From positions 186,001 to 250,000 of the forward strand of contig NZ_JBFRFW010000009.1 of the NCBI RefSeq assembly GCF_052115025.1: a DNA stretch of 64,000 nucleotides, written 5' to 3'. Every line of letters starts with the position of its first letter. Positions within the stretch are counted from its first letter, which is position 1. Of this stretch, positions 8,011 through 14,927 are shown piece by piece. The position numbers were made by a program, and so were the translations under genes. The DNA comes from Bradyrhizobium_A sp052115025. GTDB lineage: Bacteria > Pseudomonadota > Alphaproteobacteria > Rhizobiales > Xanthobacteraceae. Under the pieces are notes generated by a model. That model saw nothing but the letters and a program-made list of their open reading frames with translations. It was not told the origin of the DNA and made no database searches.

Positions 8011-8155
8011 GCGTCATTGCCGGGCGAAGACCCGGCAATCCAGCTTGCTCACAGCATAACTCGAGCTTTGAAGCTGGATCACCGGGTCACGGCGCGGAGC
8101 CTGTCATCGGGCCGCGCTTCGCGCGGACCCGTTGGCGCCGGCCCGGTGATGACGC
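8011..8155. repeat. REP/BIME-like element (GCGTCATTGCCGGG family)
   Basis: The element opens with GCGTCATTGCCGGGCGAAGA and a CCGGCAATCCAGCTT arm. It closes with AAGCTGGATCACCGGG and CCCGGTGATGACGC. The arms are nested hairpins. At least seven further copies occur in this window. It occupies much of the 500-base gap between the ArsR operon and the metallo-hydrolase gene. Confidence 0.85.
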
Positions 8156-8241
8156 TGAAAGCGTGGAAGTGCATTGCGGCCCTGAAACAGCGGCCATTAG
8201 CCCGCATGAGCGCTGCGATATGCGGGGAGGAAGGCAGTGAG

Positions 8242-8275
8242 CACGGCTCCCGGATATCGCTGCGCTCATCCGGGC
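8242..8275. repeat. Short palindromic repeat (CCCGGAT..ATCCGGG)
   Basis: CCCGGATATCGCTGCGCTCATCCGGG forms a hairpin with ATCGCTGCGCTC as its core. A degenerate relative lies at 30-60. It is located 40-70 bases downstream of the SoxH-like gene's stop and could help end that transcript. Confidence 0.55.
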
Positions 8276-8312
8276 TACGGAGTGCCGTCGCCGCCTCCGG
8301 CGTGCGCGGGCC

Positions 8313-9314
8313 TCACTTCTTGAACTGCGCGCCTTCCAGCTCGATGTAGATGCGGTAGGCGTTGCCGCGGTTGTTGGCGTCGAACGCCGGAAAATCCTTG
8401 TACTTCGACCAGTCCGTATCGCGGTAGGCGGTGTCGAAGTCGGTCCAGGTCTCCACCGCCTTGCCCATCGCCGCGCGCACATAGGTGATGTAGTCGCGGG
8501 TGAACGCGATCGCTTCCTTGGCGGCCGCCGACGGCTTGCCATGGCCGGGAATGATGTAGCTGGGCTCGAGCTTCAGCACGGTGTCGAGCGCTTTCAGCCA
8601 TTGCGCGGTGTCGACGTCGTCGCCGTTCATGAACGGGATGCGGCTGTTCTGCACGATGTCGCCGGCGAACAGCACACCGTCGGGCTCGACCATCATCATG
8701 ATGTCGCTGCTGGAGTGCGCCGGCCCGGCGTTGATCAGCGAGAAGCGCTTGCCGCCGACCGCAAGCGTCGCGCGGTCATTGAAGGTGAGGTCCGGCGGCA
8801 CCACGCGGGTGTTCTTGTCGACCCAGGGAAACAGCGCGCCGCGGCGCTGATCGAGGCGTTGCGCGGCGCGCTCGTCCTGGGTCTCGTCGTTGTCGCGGTA
8901 TTCGGTGGCGTGGTCCTGCGCGACGATCACCGCGGCGGAATGATCCTTGAAGGCCTGCAGCCCGTAGATGTGATCGGCGTGATAGTGGCTCGCGACCAGG
9001 AAGCGCACCGGCTTGTCGGTATGCGTGCGGATGTCGTTGAGCAGCGCGAAGCCGAGGCTCGGCGTGCCCAAGGCGTCGAACACCACGACGCCGTCGTCGG
9101 TGACGACATAGCCGGCGTTCGAGGTGTTGCCTTCGTTGGCATTGCCGGGCACGCCGGGATTGCCGACGCTGTAGAAGATCGGCTTGCCCGGCACCTGCTG
9201 GACCGCGAGTGGCAGCGTCAGCGGCGCGTAGGCGGCAGGCGTTTCCGCAAGGAGCGGGGCAGGGGCGAGCAGCGCGGCGAACAGCGCCGCGAGAAAAGGG
9301 CGCATCGGCATCAT
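8313..9314 (-). CDS. Periplasmic metallo-beta-lactamase-fold hydrolase, SoxH-like
   Basis: This is a 333-residue exported protein with a signal peptide (MRPFLAALFAALLAPAPLLA) and an MBL zinc site. SHYHADHIYG provides HxHxDH, GPAHSSSD the next histidine, AGDIVQNSR the bridging Asp, and IPGHGKPS the last His. It directly follows the SoxR-type regulator with a 4-bp overlap (ATGA, 9311-9314), on the strand divergent from the sox operon. That context and the exported MBL fold match SoxH, a Sox-associated protein not essential for thiosulfate oxidation in the reconstituted Paracoccus system. The reaction is unknown. Three nearby ATG codons (9314, 9311, 9305) are all feasible starts. Confidence 0.85.
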   Translation of the reverse strand: MMPMRPFLAALFAALLAPAPLLAETPAAYAPLTLPLAVQQVPGKPIFYSVGNPGVPGNANEGNTSNAGYVVTDDGVVVFDALGTPSLGFALLNDIRTHTDKPVRFLVASHYHADHIYGLQAFKDHSAAVIVAQDHATEYRDNDETQDERAAQRLDQRRGALFPWVDKNTRVVPPDLTFNDRATLAVGGKRFSLINAGPAHSSSDIMMMVEPDGVLFAGDIVQNSRIPFMNGDDVDTAQWLKALDTVLKLEPSYIIPGHGKPSAAAKEAIAFTRDYITYVRAAMGKAVETWTDFDTAYRDTDWSKYKDFPAFDANNRGNAYRIYIELEGAQFKK

Positions 9315-9664
9315 GTCATGTCGTCGCAATAGAGCTTCTTCAGCGTCTTGATCAGCTTGCCGACCCGCGGATCGGCGATGCGGTAATAGATGTGCTGGGA
9401 GTCGCGCCGTGACGTGACGAGACCGTCGGCGCGCAATTTCGTCAGGTGCTGCGATAGCGCCGACTGGCTGAGATCGATGGCGGCGGCGAGCTCGCCGACA
9501 TTCATCTCCTTGCGGGTCATCAGATAGCACAGGATCAAGAGGCGGTTGGCGTTGCCGAGCAGGCTCATCAGCCGCGCGGCGTCCGCGGCCTGGCGCGCCA
9601 GCTCGCGCCGCTCGCTGTCCTGCGCCGCGCGTGCCTTCGCCGCGCGGGAGGTCTGCATGTCCAT
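9311..9664 (-). CDS. soxR: SoxR-type ArsR-family repressor of the sox locus
   Basis: This 117-residue winged-helix regulator has DNA-recognition helix SQSALSQHLTKLRADGLV and wing RRDSQHIYYRI. It contains exactly two cysteines, Cys46 in ILCYLMT and Cys113 in KLYCDD. That position and spacing closely resemble the reactive pair of persulfide sensors of this family (BigR, SqrR), which form a sulfur-bridged link and release DNA. Divergent from soxC and co-transcribed with a SoxH-like gene, it is most simply read as the thiosulfate/sulfide-responsive repressor SoxR. GGGAG lies upstream of ATG 9664. The DNA between it and soxC carries candidate operators. Confidence 0.88.
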   Translation of the reverse strand: MDMQTSRAAKARAAQDSERRELARQAADAARLMSLLGNANRLLILCYLMTRKEMNVGELAAAIDLSQSALSQHLTKLRADGLVTSRRDSQHIYYRIADPRVGKLIKTLKKLYCDDMT

Positions 9665-9740
9665 GGTCGGCTCCCGATCCGCATCATCGTCTCAACGCGT
9701 TCCACTATGTTGCGCTGCACGACGACGCCGTTCAAAACAA

Positions 9741-9776
9741 TTAGCACCAGCTACTTTAGCATTGACTAATTTAGCA
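9741..9776. promoter_or_regulatory. Candidate SoxR operator: three TTAGCA repeats at 15-bp spacing
   Basis: TTAGCA occurs at 9741-9746, 9756-9761 and 9771-9776, exactly 15 bp apart. The middle copy forms a dyad TTAG-N6-CTAA (9756-9769), and the first forms TTAG-N6-CTAC. The site lies in the 185-bp divergent promoter region between soxR and soxC, which is AT-richer than its surroundings. Binding by SoxR is inferred from position. Confidence 0.55.
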
Positions 9777-9849
9777 GTCACGGATACCCGAGAGACAAAG
9801 ATTTTAAAAGCGCCGGCGATCGGGAAAGATTACAGGCGAGGGAGGCGAC

Positions 9850-11175
9850 GTGCAGAGTAAATTTTGGCGCGGGCTCGCTGCGCGCACCGGCGGGGTGTCC
9901 GCGCTGCGCGACGACGGCGGCACGGTCCGCCTGATCGGGCGGCGGTCGCTGTTGCGGACCTCCGGCGCGCTGGCCGCCGGCTTGCTGCTGCAAGGCGGCG
10001 GGGCGGAAGCCGGCGAGGACGCGGCGCCGCCGGCGGATTCGCCCTGGTCGCAGTCGCTCGGCGCCGGCGTGGTCGATCGCCCCTATGGCCGTCCGGCCGA
10101 CCAGGAGGCCGGCGTCATCCGCCGCAACGTGCCCTGGCTCACCGCCGGCACCGAATCCTCCGTCAGCTTCTCGCCGATCCAGGACCTGCACGGCATCATC
10201 ACGCCGAACGGCCTGTTCTTCGAGCGCCATCACGCCGGCCGGCCGGATGTCGATCCCGCCGCGCATCGCCTGATGATCCACGGCCTGGTCGAGCGGCCGC
10301 TGCTGCTGACCATGAAGGACATCCTGCGCTACCCCTCGACCTCGCGCGTCCATTTCATCGAATGCCCGGCCAATGGCGGCATGGAGTGGCGCGCGGCGCA
10401 GCTCAATTCGCTGCAGTTCACCCATGGCATGATCAGCTGCGCCGAGTGGACCGGCGTCAAGCTGTCGACGCTGCTCGCCGACGTCGGCTTGAAGAAAGAG
10501 GCGAAGTGGGTGCTGGTGGAAGGCGCCGATGGCGCGCACATGACGCGCAGCCTGCCGCTCGACAAGTGCCTCGACGATTGCCTCGTGGTCTATGCCCAGA
10601 ACGGCGAGGCGCTGCGTCCCGAGCAGGGCTATCCGCTGCGCCTCGTAGTGCCGGGCTGGGAAGGCAACGTCAACATCAAGTGGCTGCGCCGCATCAAGAT
10701 CGGCGACCGCCCATGGTACTCGCGTGAGGAGACCTCGAAATACACCGACCTGATGCCGGATGGAAAATCGCGCGGCTTCACCTGGGCGATCGACGCCAAG
10801 TCGGTGATCACGTTCCCATGCCCCGAGAAGCCGCTGAGTGGTCCGGGCCTGTATGAGATCCGCGGCCTTGCCTGGACCGGTGCCGGCAAGGTCAAGGAGG
10901 TGCATGTCTCCGTCGACGGCGGTGTCAACTGGCAGAAGGCGGAGCTCAAGGAGCCGGTGCTGTCCAAGGCGCTGACGCGCTTCACCCTGCCGTGGCGCTG
11001 GGACGGCCGTCCGGCGCTGCTGGAATCCCGTGTCATCGACGAGACCGGCTATGTGCAGCCGACGATTTCGCAATTGCGAAAGGTGCGGGGCATCAGCTCC
11101 GTCTACCACAACAATGCGATCCAGACCTGGCAGGTGAAGGCCGACGGGAGCGTGTTCGATGTCCAGACCGCTTGA
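9850..11175 (+). CDS. soxC: Sulfite (sulfane) dehydrogenase molybdenum subunit SoxC
   Basis: This 441-residue molybdopterin protein of the sulfite-oxidase family is the Mo subunit of the Sox sulfane dehydrogenase SoxCD. That complex oxidises the SoxY-bound sulfane sulfur in the periplasm. A Tat signal (RRSLLRTSGALAAG, residues about 31-44) precedes the Mo-cofactor domain. The molybdenum ligand is Cys172 in HFIECPANGG, and the C-terminal dimerisation domain has VSVDGGVNWQKAEL. The start is GTG 9850 with GGGAGG just upstream. The 3' end overlaps soxD by 17 bp. It is the first gene of the sox operon, divergent from soxR. Confidence 0.96.
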   Translation: MQSKFWRGLAARTGGVSALRDDGGTVRLIGRRSLLRTSGALAAGLLLQGGGAEAGEDAAPPADSPWSQSLGAGVVDRPYGRPADQEAGVIRRNVPWLTAGTESSVSFSPIQDLHGIITPNGLFFERHHAGRPDVDPAAHRLMIHGLVERPLLLTMKDILRYPSTSRVHFIECPANGGMEWRAAQLNSLQFTHGMISCAEWTGVKLSTLLADVGLKKEAKWVLVEGADGAHMTRSLPLDKCLDDCLVVYAQNGEALRPEQGYPLRLVVPGWEGNVNIKWLRRIKIGDRPWYSREETSKYTDLMPDGKSRGFTWAIDAKSVITFPCPEKPLSGPGLYEIRGLAWTGAGKVKEVHVSVDGGVNWQKAELKEPVLSKALTRFTLPWRWDGRPALLESRVIDETGYVQPTISQLRKVRGISSVYHNNAIQTWQVKADGSVFDVQTA

Positions 11176-11848
11176 GCGGCGTTCGCGCCGGATCGTTGGT
11201 GCCGTCGTCTTTGCTGCGCTGCTCGCCGGAGGCGGCGGTGCGCTCGCGGGCGAGACGCAAGTATTCGGCTACGGCCGCGCGCCGACCGCAGCCGAGATCG
11301 CCGGCTGGGACATCGATGCGCGCGGCGACGACGGCAAGGGCCTGCCGCCGGGCAAGGGCAGCGCGTCGCATGGCGCCGACGTGTTTGCCGACCAGTGCGC
11401 GGTGTGCCACGGTACCTTCGGCGAGGGCGAGGGGCGGTTTCCCAAACTGGTCGGCGGCAATGGAACATTGACCGGCGAGCGTCCCGAGCCCACAGTCGGC
11501 AGCTACTGGCCGTTCGCGGTCACGCTGTGGGACTACATCAACCGCGCCATGCCGATGCCGACGCCGCACACGCTGTCCGCCGACGACGTCTACGCGCTGA
11601 CCGCCTATATCCTGAGCCTCAACGGTGTCGTGCCGGACGATTTCGTCGCCGACAAGGACAGTCTGCCCAAGGTCAGGATGCCGAACCACGACAACTTCAT
11701 CTGGAGCGACCCGCGGCCCGACACGCCGAGCAAGGTGTGCATGACCAAGTGCGCCGATCCCAAGGCGATCACCATCGTCTCGACCGCGGAAGGGCGTGAC
11801 CTGACGCCGCGCACCACCGGACCGCTTGACGCCATGCAGCCGAAATGA
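11159..11848 (+). CDS. soxD: Sulfane dehydrogenase cytochrome c subunit SoxD (short, monoheme)
   Basis: This is a 229-residue exported c-type cytochrome and electron-accepting partner of SoxC. A signal peptide is followed by a single heme motif CAVCH (residues 80-84), with a likely axial Met in AMPMPTPHTL. The Paracoccus SoxD is a larger diheme protein, so this is the short single-heme form. No second CxxCH is present, although two further cysteines (KVCMTKCAD) lie near the C-terminus. The 17-bp overlap with soxC supports translational coupling. Confidence 0.92.
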   Translation: MSRPLERRSRRIVGAVVFAALLAGGGGALAGETQVFGYGRAPTAAEIAGWDIDARGDDGKGLPPGKGSASHGADVFADQCAVCHGTFGEGEGRFPKLVGGNGTLTGERPEPTVGSYWPFAVTLWDYINRAMPMPTPHTLSADDVYALTAYILSLNGVVPDDFVADKDSLPKVRMPNHDNFIWSDPRPDTPSKVCMTKCADPKAITIVSTAEGRDLTPRTTGPLDAMQPK

Positions 11849-11883
11849 TCCGAACAGGGCCGGGACATCGCGAAGGGAAGCGC

Positions 11884-12222
11884 ATGAACAGGATCGGGGC
11901 TTGGATCGTCATTGCGGGGCTTGTGGTCGCAACAGCGGCGCGGGCGCAGTCGCCGGCGCTCGACGGCAAGGCGATCGCGTTCGATCGCGGCAAGGGCAAC
12001 TGCCTGTCCTGCCATGACATCAAGGGTGGTGAGCTGCCGGGCACCATCGGTCCGGCGCTCAGCGACATCAAGGCCCGCTTTCCGGACCGCAACGAACTGG
12101 TCGGCATCGTCACCGACGAGACGCGGCGCAACCCGCAGACCATGATGCCGCCGTTCGGCCGCAACCTCATTCTCAACGACCAAGAGATATCGGCGGTGGT
12201 CGATTTTCTCTACACACTGTAA
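11884..12222 (+). CDS. soxX: SoxX cytochrome c subunit of SoxXA
   Basis: This 112-residue exported monoheme cytochrome has signal peptide MNRIGAWIVIAGLVVATAARA, heme motif CLSCH (residues 40-44) and a likely axial Met in TMMPPFG. SoxXA attaches thiosulfate oxidatively to the SoxY cysteine. I prefer the ATG at 11884, which has GGGAAG upstream and begins a clean signal peptide, over the ATG at 11845 that overlaps the soxD stop. It is followed closely by soxY. In many genomes soxX adjoins soxA; here soxYZ and a repeat lie between. Confidence 0.93.
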   Translation: MNRIGAWIVIAGLVVATAARAQSPALDGKAIAFDRGKGNCLSCHDIKGGELPGTIGPALSDIKARFPDRNELVGIVTDETRRNPQTMMPPFGRNLILNDQEISAVVDFLYTL

Positions 12223-12274
12223 GCAGGGCTCGGATTTCGGCCGTAAGCCGGGATCGCAATCTGACTGGGAGAAG

Positions 12275-12799
12275 ATGATGCCAACCCTGAGTGCCAGCCT
12301 GAAGGAGATGTTGTTCGGAGGCGGTGCGCACACCTCGCGCCGCACGGTGCTGCGCGGTGCCGCGCTCGCCGTGGTTGCCGGCGCGGGGCTGAACGCGTTG
12401 CGCGCAGTCGCCGCGTTCGCCGCCGATGCCGCGGGCTGGCCGGCCGATGCGTTCAAGCAGAAGTCGGATGCTGACGCGCTGAAGTCGCTGTACGGCAAGG
12501 CCGCTGAAGCCTCCGACAAGGTCAAGCTGGAGGCGCCGGAGATCGCCGAGAACGGCGCGGTGGTGCCGATCAGCGTGTCGACCTCGCTGCCGAACGTGAC
12601 CTCGATCGCGATCCTGGTCGCGGAGAACCCGAACGCGCTCGCCGCCTCCTACAAGATTCCGGAGGGCACGGTGCCGATGGTCGCCAACCGGCTGAAGATG
12701 GCGAAGACCGGCAATGTGATCGCGGTGGTGGAGGCCGGCGGCAAGCTGTTCAGCGCCACCAAGGAAGTCAAGGTCACCGTCGGCGGCTGCGGCGGCTGA
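12275..12799 (+). CDS. soxY: Sulfur carrier protein SoxY
   Basis: SoxY is the covalent carrier of sulfur intermediates in the Sox cycle. This 174-residue protein has a Tat signal (SRRTVLRGAALAVVAG) and a single beta-rich domain. It ends with the diagnostic swinging arm GGCGG, whose cysteine binds the substrate. GGGAG precedes the ATG. It lies 22 bp before soxZ, its dimer partner. SoxZ lacks a signal peptide and is expected to be exported through the Tat pathway together with SoxY. Confidence 0.96.
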   Translation: MMPTLSASLKEMLFGGGAHTSRRTVLRGAALAVVAGAGLNALRAVAAFAADAAGWPADAFKQKSDADALKSLYGKAAEASDKVKLEAPEIAENGAVVPISVSTSLPNVTSIAILVAENPNALAASYKIPEGTVPMVANRLKMAKTGNVIAVVEAGGKLFSATKEVKVTVGGCGG

Positions 12800-12821
12800 G
12801 CAGGGCAGAGGGAGAGACATC

Positions 12822-13133
12822 ATGGCATCGACCATTCGCGTGCGCGCCACCGCCGGCACCGAGACCACCGAAGTCCAGGCGCTGATTCAGCATCCGATGG
12901 ACTCCGGTTTCGTCAAGGACGCCAAGGGCGACCTTATCCCGCCCCACCACATCGAGACCGTGACCTTTGAGACCGGCGGCAAGGTGGTGTTCACCGCGCT
13001 GTGGGGCCCGGCGGTGTCGAAGGACCCGTTCGTGAAGTTCGCGTTCAAGGGCGGCGCCAAGGGCGACGACCTCAAGATCACCTGGGTCGACAACAAGGGC
13101 GCGACCGACACGCTGACCGCGAAGATCGGCTAG
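12822..13133 (+). CDS. soxZ: Sulfur carrier partner SoxZ
   Basis: This 103-residue Ig-like protein has the SoxZ pattern: IRVRATAGTETTEVQALIQHPMDSGF, then TFETGGKVVFTALWGPAVSKDPF. It has no signal peptide, as usual, and should be exported piggyback with Tat-borne SoxY. GGGAGAGA precedes the ATG. A REP-like element follows it before soxA. Confidence 0.95.
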   Translation: MASTIRVRATAGTETTEVQALIQHPMDSGFVKDAKGDLIPPHHIETVTFETGGKVVFTALWGPAVSKDPFVKFAFKGGAKGDDLKITWVDNKGATDTLTAKIG

Positions 13134-13164
13134 CTGTCGCTCTCACGCGCGGAGGGCTTGGTTA

Positions 13165-13288
13165 GCGTCATGCGCGGGCAGCGCGATCCGTCTTCGACGG
13201 ATCGCCAGGACTAAGGTCACCCGCGCATCCAGCTTCAGCGCTTCTCCGCGAGACAAAGCTGGATTGCCGGGTCAAGCCCGGCAATGAC
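13165..13288. repeat. REP/BIME-like element between soxZ and soxA
   Basis: GCGTCATGCGCGGGC opens the element. GATCCGTCTTCGACGGATC forms a perfect hairpin (repeated as a relative at 30929-30986), and the right arm is AAGCTGGATTGCCGGG followed by CCCGGCAATGAC. It sits inside the sox operon. Confidence 0.8.
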
Positions 13289-13317
13289 CAGGAACAGGGT
13301 GCAGAGGAAACGCAACG

Positions 13318-14181
13318 ATGCGCAACGTCGCGACGCTCGCAATGATCGCCGCCGTGTCGGCCGCTCTGGTGGCGGGCCTTGTGCCGCGTCCGGCCGCGGC
13401 GATCGATGCCTCGACGCCGGAGAAGGACTTCAAGGTCTTCCGCGACTACTTCGTCAAGAAGTTTCCCAAGGTGCCGCTGGAGGATTTCGTCAACGGCCCC
13501 TATTCGATGAACGAGGACATGCGCAAGCAGTGGATCGAGAAGGAGGACTTTCCGCCTTACGATTTCGCTGTCGACCGCGGCAAGGAGCTGCTGGCGCAGC
13601 CGTTCAAGAACGGCAAGACGCTGGCCGACTGCTTCCCCAACCAGGGGATCGGCATCCGCCAGGATTATCCCTATTTCGACAAGGACAAGGGCGAGGTGGT
13701 GACGCTCGAGCTCGCGGTCAATCGCTGCCTCGAGGCGAACGGCGAGAAGCCTTATCCTTACGTCAAGGACGACATGGCCGCGGTCACCGCCTACATGGCG
13801 ATGACTTCGCGCGGCAAACCGTTCGCCATCAAGATTCCCGATGACCCGCGCGCGCTCGAAGCCTACGAGGCGGGCAAGCAGTACTTCTACCAGCGCCGCG
13901 GCCAGCTCAATTTCTCCTGCGCGAGCTGCCACATCCAGAGCCCGGGCGAGCGCATCCGCGCCGAGGTGCTGGCGCCGGCGCTCGGCATTCTCAACGCCAT
14001 GCCGATCTATCGCTCGGAATGGGGCGGCATGGGCACCATCAGCCGCCGCTTCACCACCTGCAACAGCCAGGTGCGCGGCACGCCGCTGGAGCCGCAGGCG
14101 CCGGAATACCGCAACCTCGAATACTACCTGTCCTACCTCGCCAACGGCCTGCCGATCTCCGGCCCGGGAGCACGGCCATGA
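13318..14181 (+). CDS. soxA: SoxA cytochrome c subunit of SoxXA
   Basis: This is a 287-residue exported c-type cytochrome that joins thiosulfate to SoxY using a cysteine-ligated heme. A signal peptide ends near PAAA. The single heme motif CASCH is at residues 201-205, and the catalytic heme-ligand cysteine is Cys248 in RRFTTCNSQVRG. The N-terminal half keeps the cytochrome fold but has lost its heme motif. Two cysteines there (LADCFPN and NRCLEAN) probably form the structural disulfide seen in monoheme SoxA proteins. It is downstream of soxXYZ, separated from soxZ by a repeat element. Confidence 0.95.
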   Translation: MRNVATLAMIAAVSAALVAGLVPRPAAAIDASTPEKDFKVFRDYFVKKFPKVPLEDFVNGPYSMNEDMRKQWIEKEDFPPYDFAVDRGKELLAQPFKNGKTLADCFPNQGIGIRQDYPYFDKDKGEVVTLELAVNRCLEANGEKPYPYVKDDMAAVTAYMAMTSRGKPFAIKIPDDPRALEAYEAGKQYFYQRRGQLNFSCASCHIQSPGERIRAEVLAPALGILNAMPIYRSEWGGMGTISRRFTTCNSQVRGTPLEPQAPEYRNLEYYLSYLANGLPISGPGARP

Positions 14182-14204
14182 GGTGTGCGGCCAAGAGCTA
14201 TGTG

Positions 14205-14300
14205 CCTCATCCTGAGGAGCGGCCGTTTGGCCGCGTCTCGAAGGATGAGGCCCGGGCCTCATGGTTCGAGACGGCGCTGGCGCGCCTCCTCACCATGAGG
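14205..14300. repeat. CCTCATCC/CCTCATGG palindromic repeat pair
   Basis: Two adjoining hairpins occur. One is bounded by CCTCATCCT and AGGATGAGG around a GGCCG stem. The other is bounded by CCTCATGGT and ACCATGAGG, with TCGAGACG inside. The same pair recurs at 45089-45583, 54984-55112 and elsewhere. It lies between soxA and the soxK-like gene. Confidence 0.85.
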
Positions 14301-14360
14301 AGGGGAGCGCGCGCAGGAGACGGCGGGCGCATCGACGCCATCACCGGGAGAAACACCGCC

Positions 14361-14672
14361 ATGCTGCGATCCGCTGTCGTGATCCTCGCCGTCGCATTCG
14401 GCCTCGGCCTGTCGCCGCTGCGTGCGCAGGCGCCGGATGCCGCGTTCAAGGCGGCGCTGGCGGAGGCCGAGGCCGCCAACAAGCGCGCCGGTGAACTGCG
14501 CAACCAGTGGACGCCGACGGATGCCGCGCTCACTGCCGCGCGCAAGGCCGGCGAGGCCGGCGACTTCGACAAGGCGACGGCGCTGGCGAAGGAGGCCAAG
14601 GCCCTGGCCGACGCCTCGATCGCCCAGGCGCTGCGCGAGAAGGATCTGTGGCGGGATGCGGAGCTGCGTTGA
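14361..14672 (+). CDS. Small exported helical protein, SoxXA-binding (SoxK)-like
   Basis: This is a 103-residue protein with a signal peptide (MLRSAVVILAVAFGLGLSPLRAQA). The rest is an Ala/Lys-rich helical domain, AEAANKRAGELRNQWTPTDAALTAARKAGEAGDFDKATALAKEAKALAD in character. This layout, with a Trp after a helix and a GDFDKA turn, resembles SoxXA-binding proteins (SoxK/SAXB), which attach to SoxXA and raise its activity in some bacteria. The position between soxA and soxB agrees. I am moderately confident, as the similarity is from memory of the pattern. Confidence 0.65.
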   Translation: MLRSAVVILAVAFGLGLSPLRAQAPDAAFKAALAEAEAANKRAGELRNQWTPTDAALTAARKAGEAGDFDKATALAKEAKALADASIAQALREKDLWRDAELR

Positions 14673-14751
14673 GCTTTGATGGCGCCGTTCGTCGCTTGAA
14701 GCGTCGGGCGATGCAGCAGCCCGATCATGGCCATGCGTCTCCCCACATGAA

Positions 14752-14833
14752 GCGTCATCACCGGGCTTGACCCGGTGATCCATCTGATGGGCCGCGCGTC
14801 GCAGACGAAGCTGGATGGCTCCGGCCACGACGC
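14752..14833. repeat. REP-like element between soxK-like gene and soxB
   Basis: GCGTCATCACCGGGCTTGAC and CCGGTGATCCA form the left hairpin. GAAGCTGGATGGC and CCGGCCACGACGC form a diverged right arm. It belongs to the same family as 16716-16801. Confidence 0.8.
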
Positions 14834-14927
14834 AGAATGAACGGAGATGCCGTCGGCCCCTTGAGCTCTCACCTGACGGCTTCTGTTGCTGACGAAATGA
14901 ACCGCGAACCGGACCGCGAGGACACCC

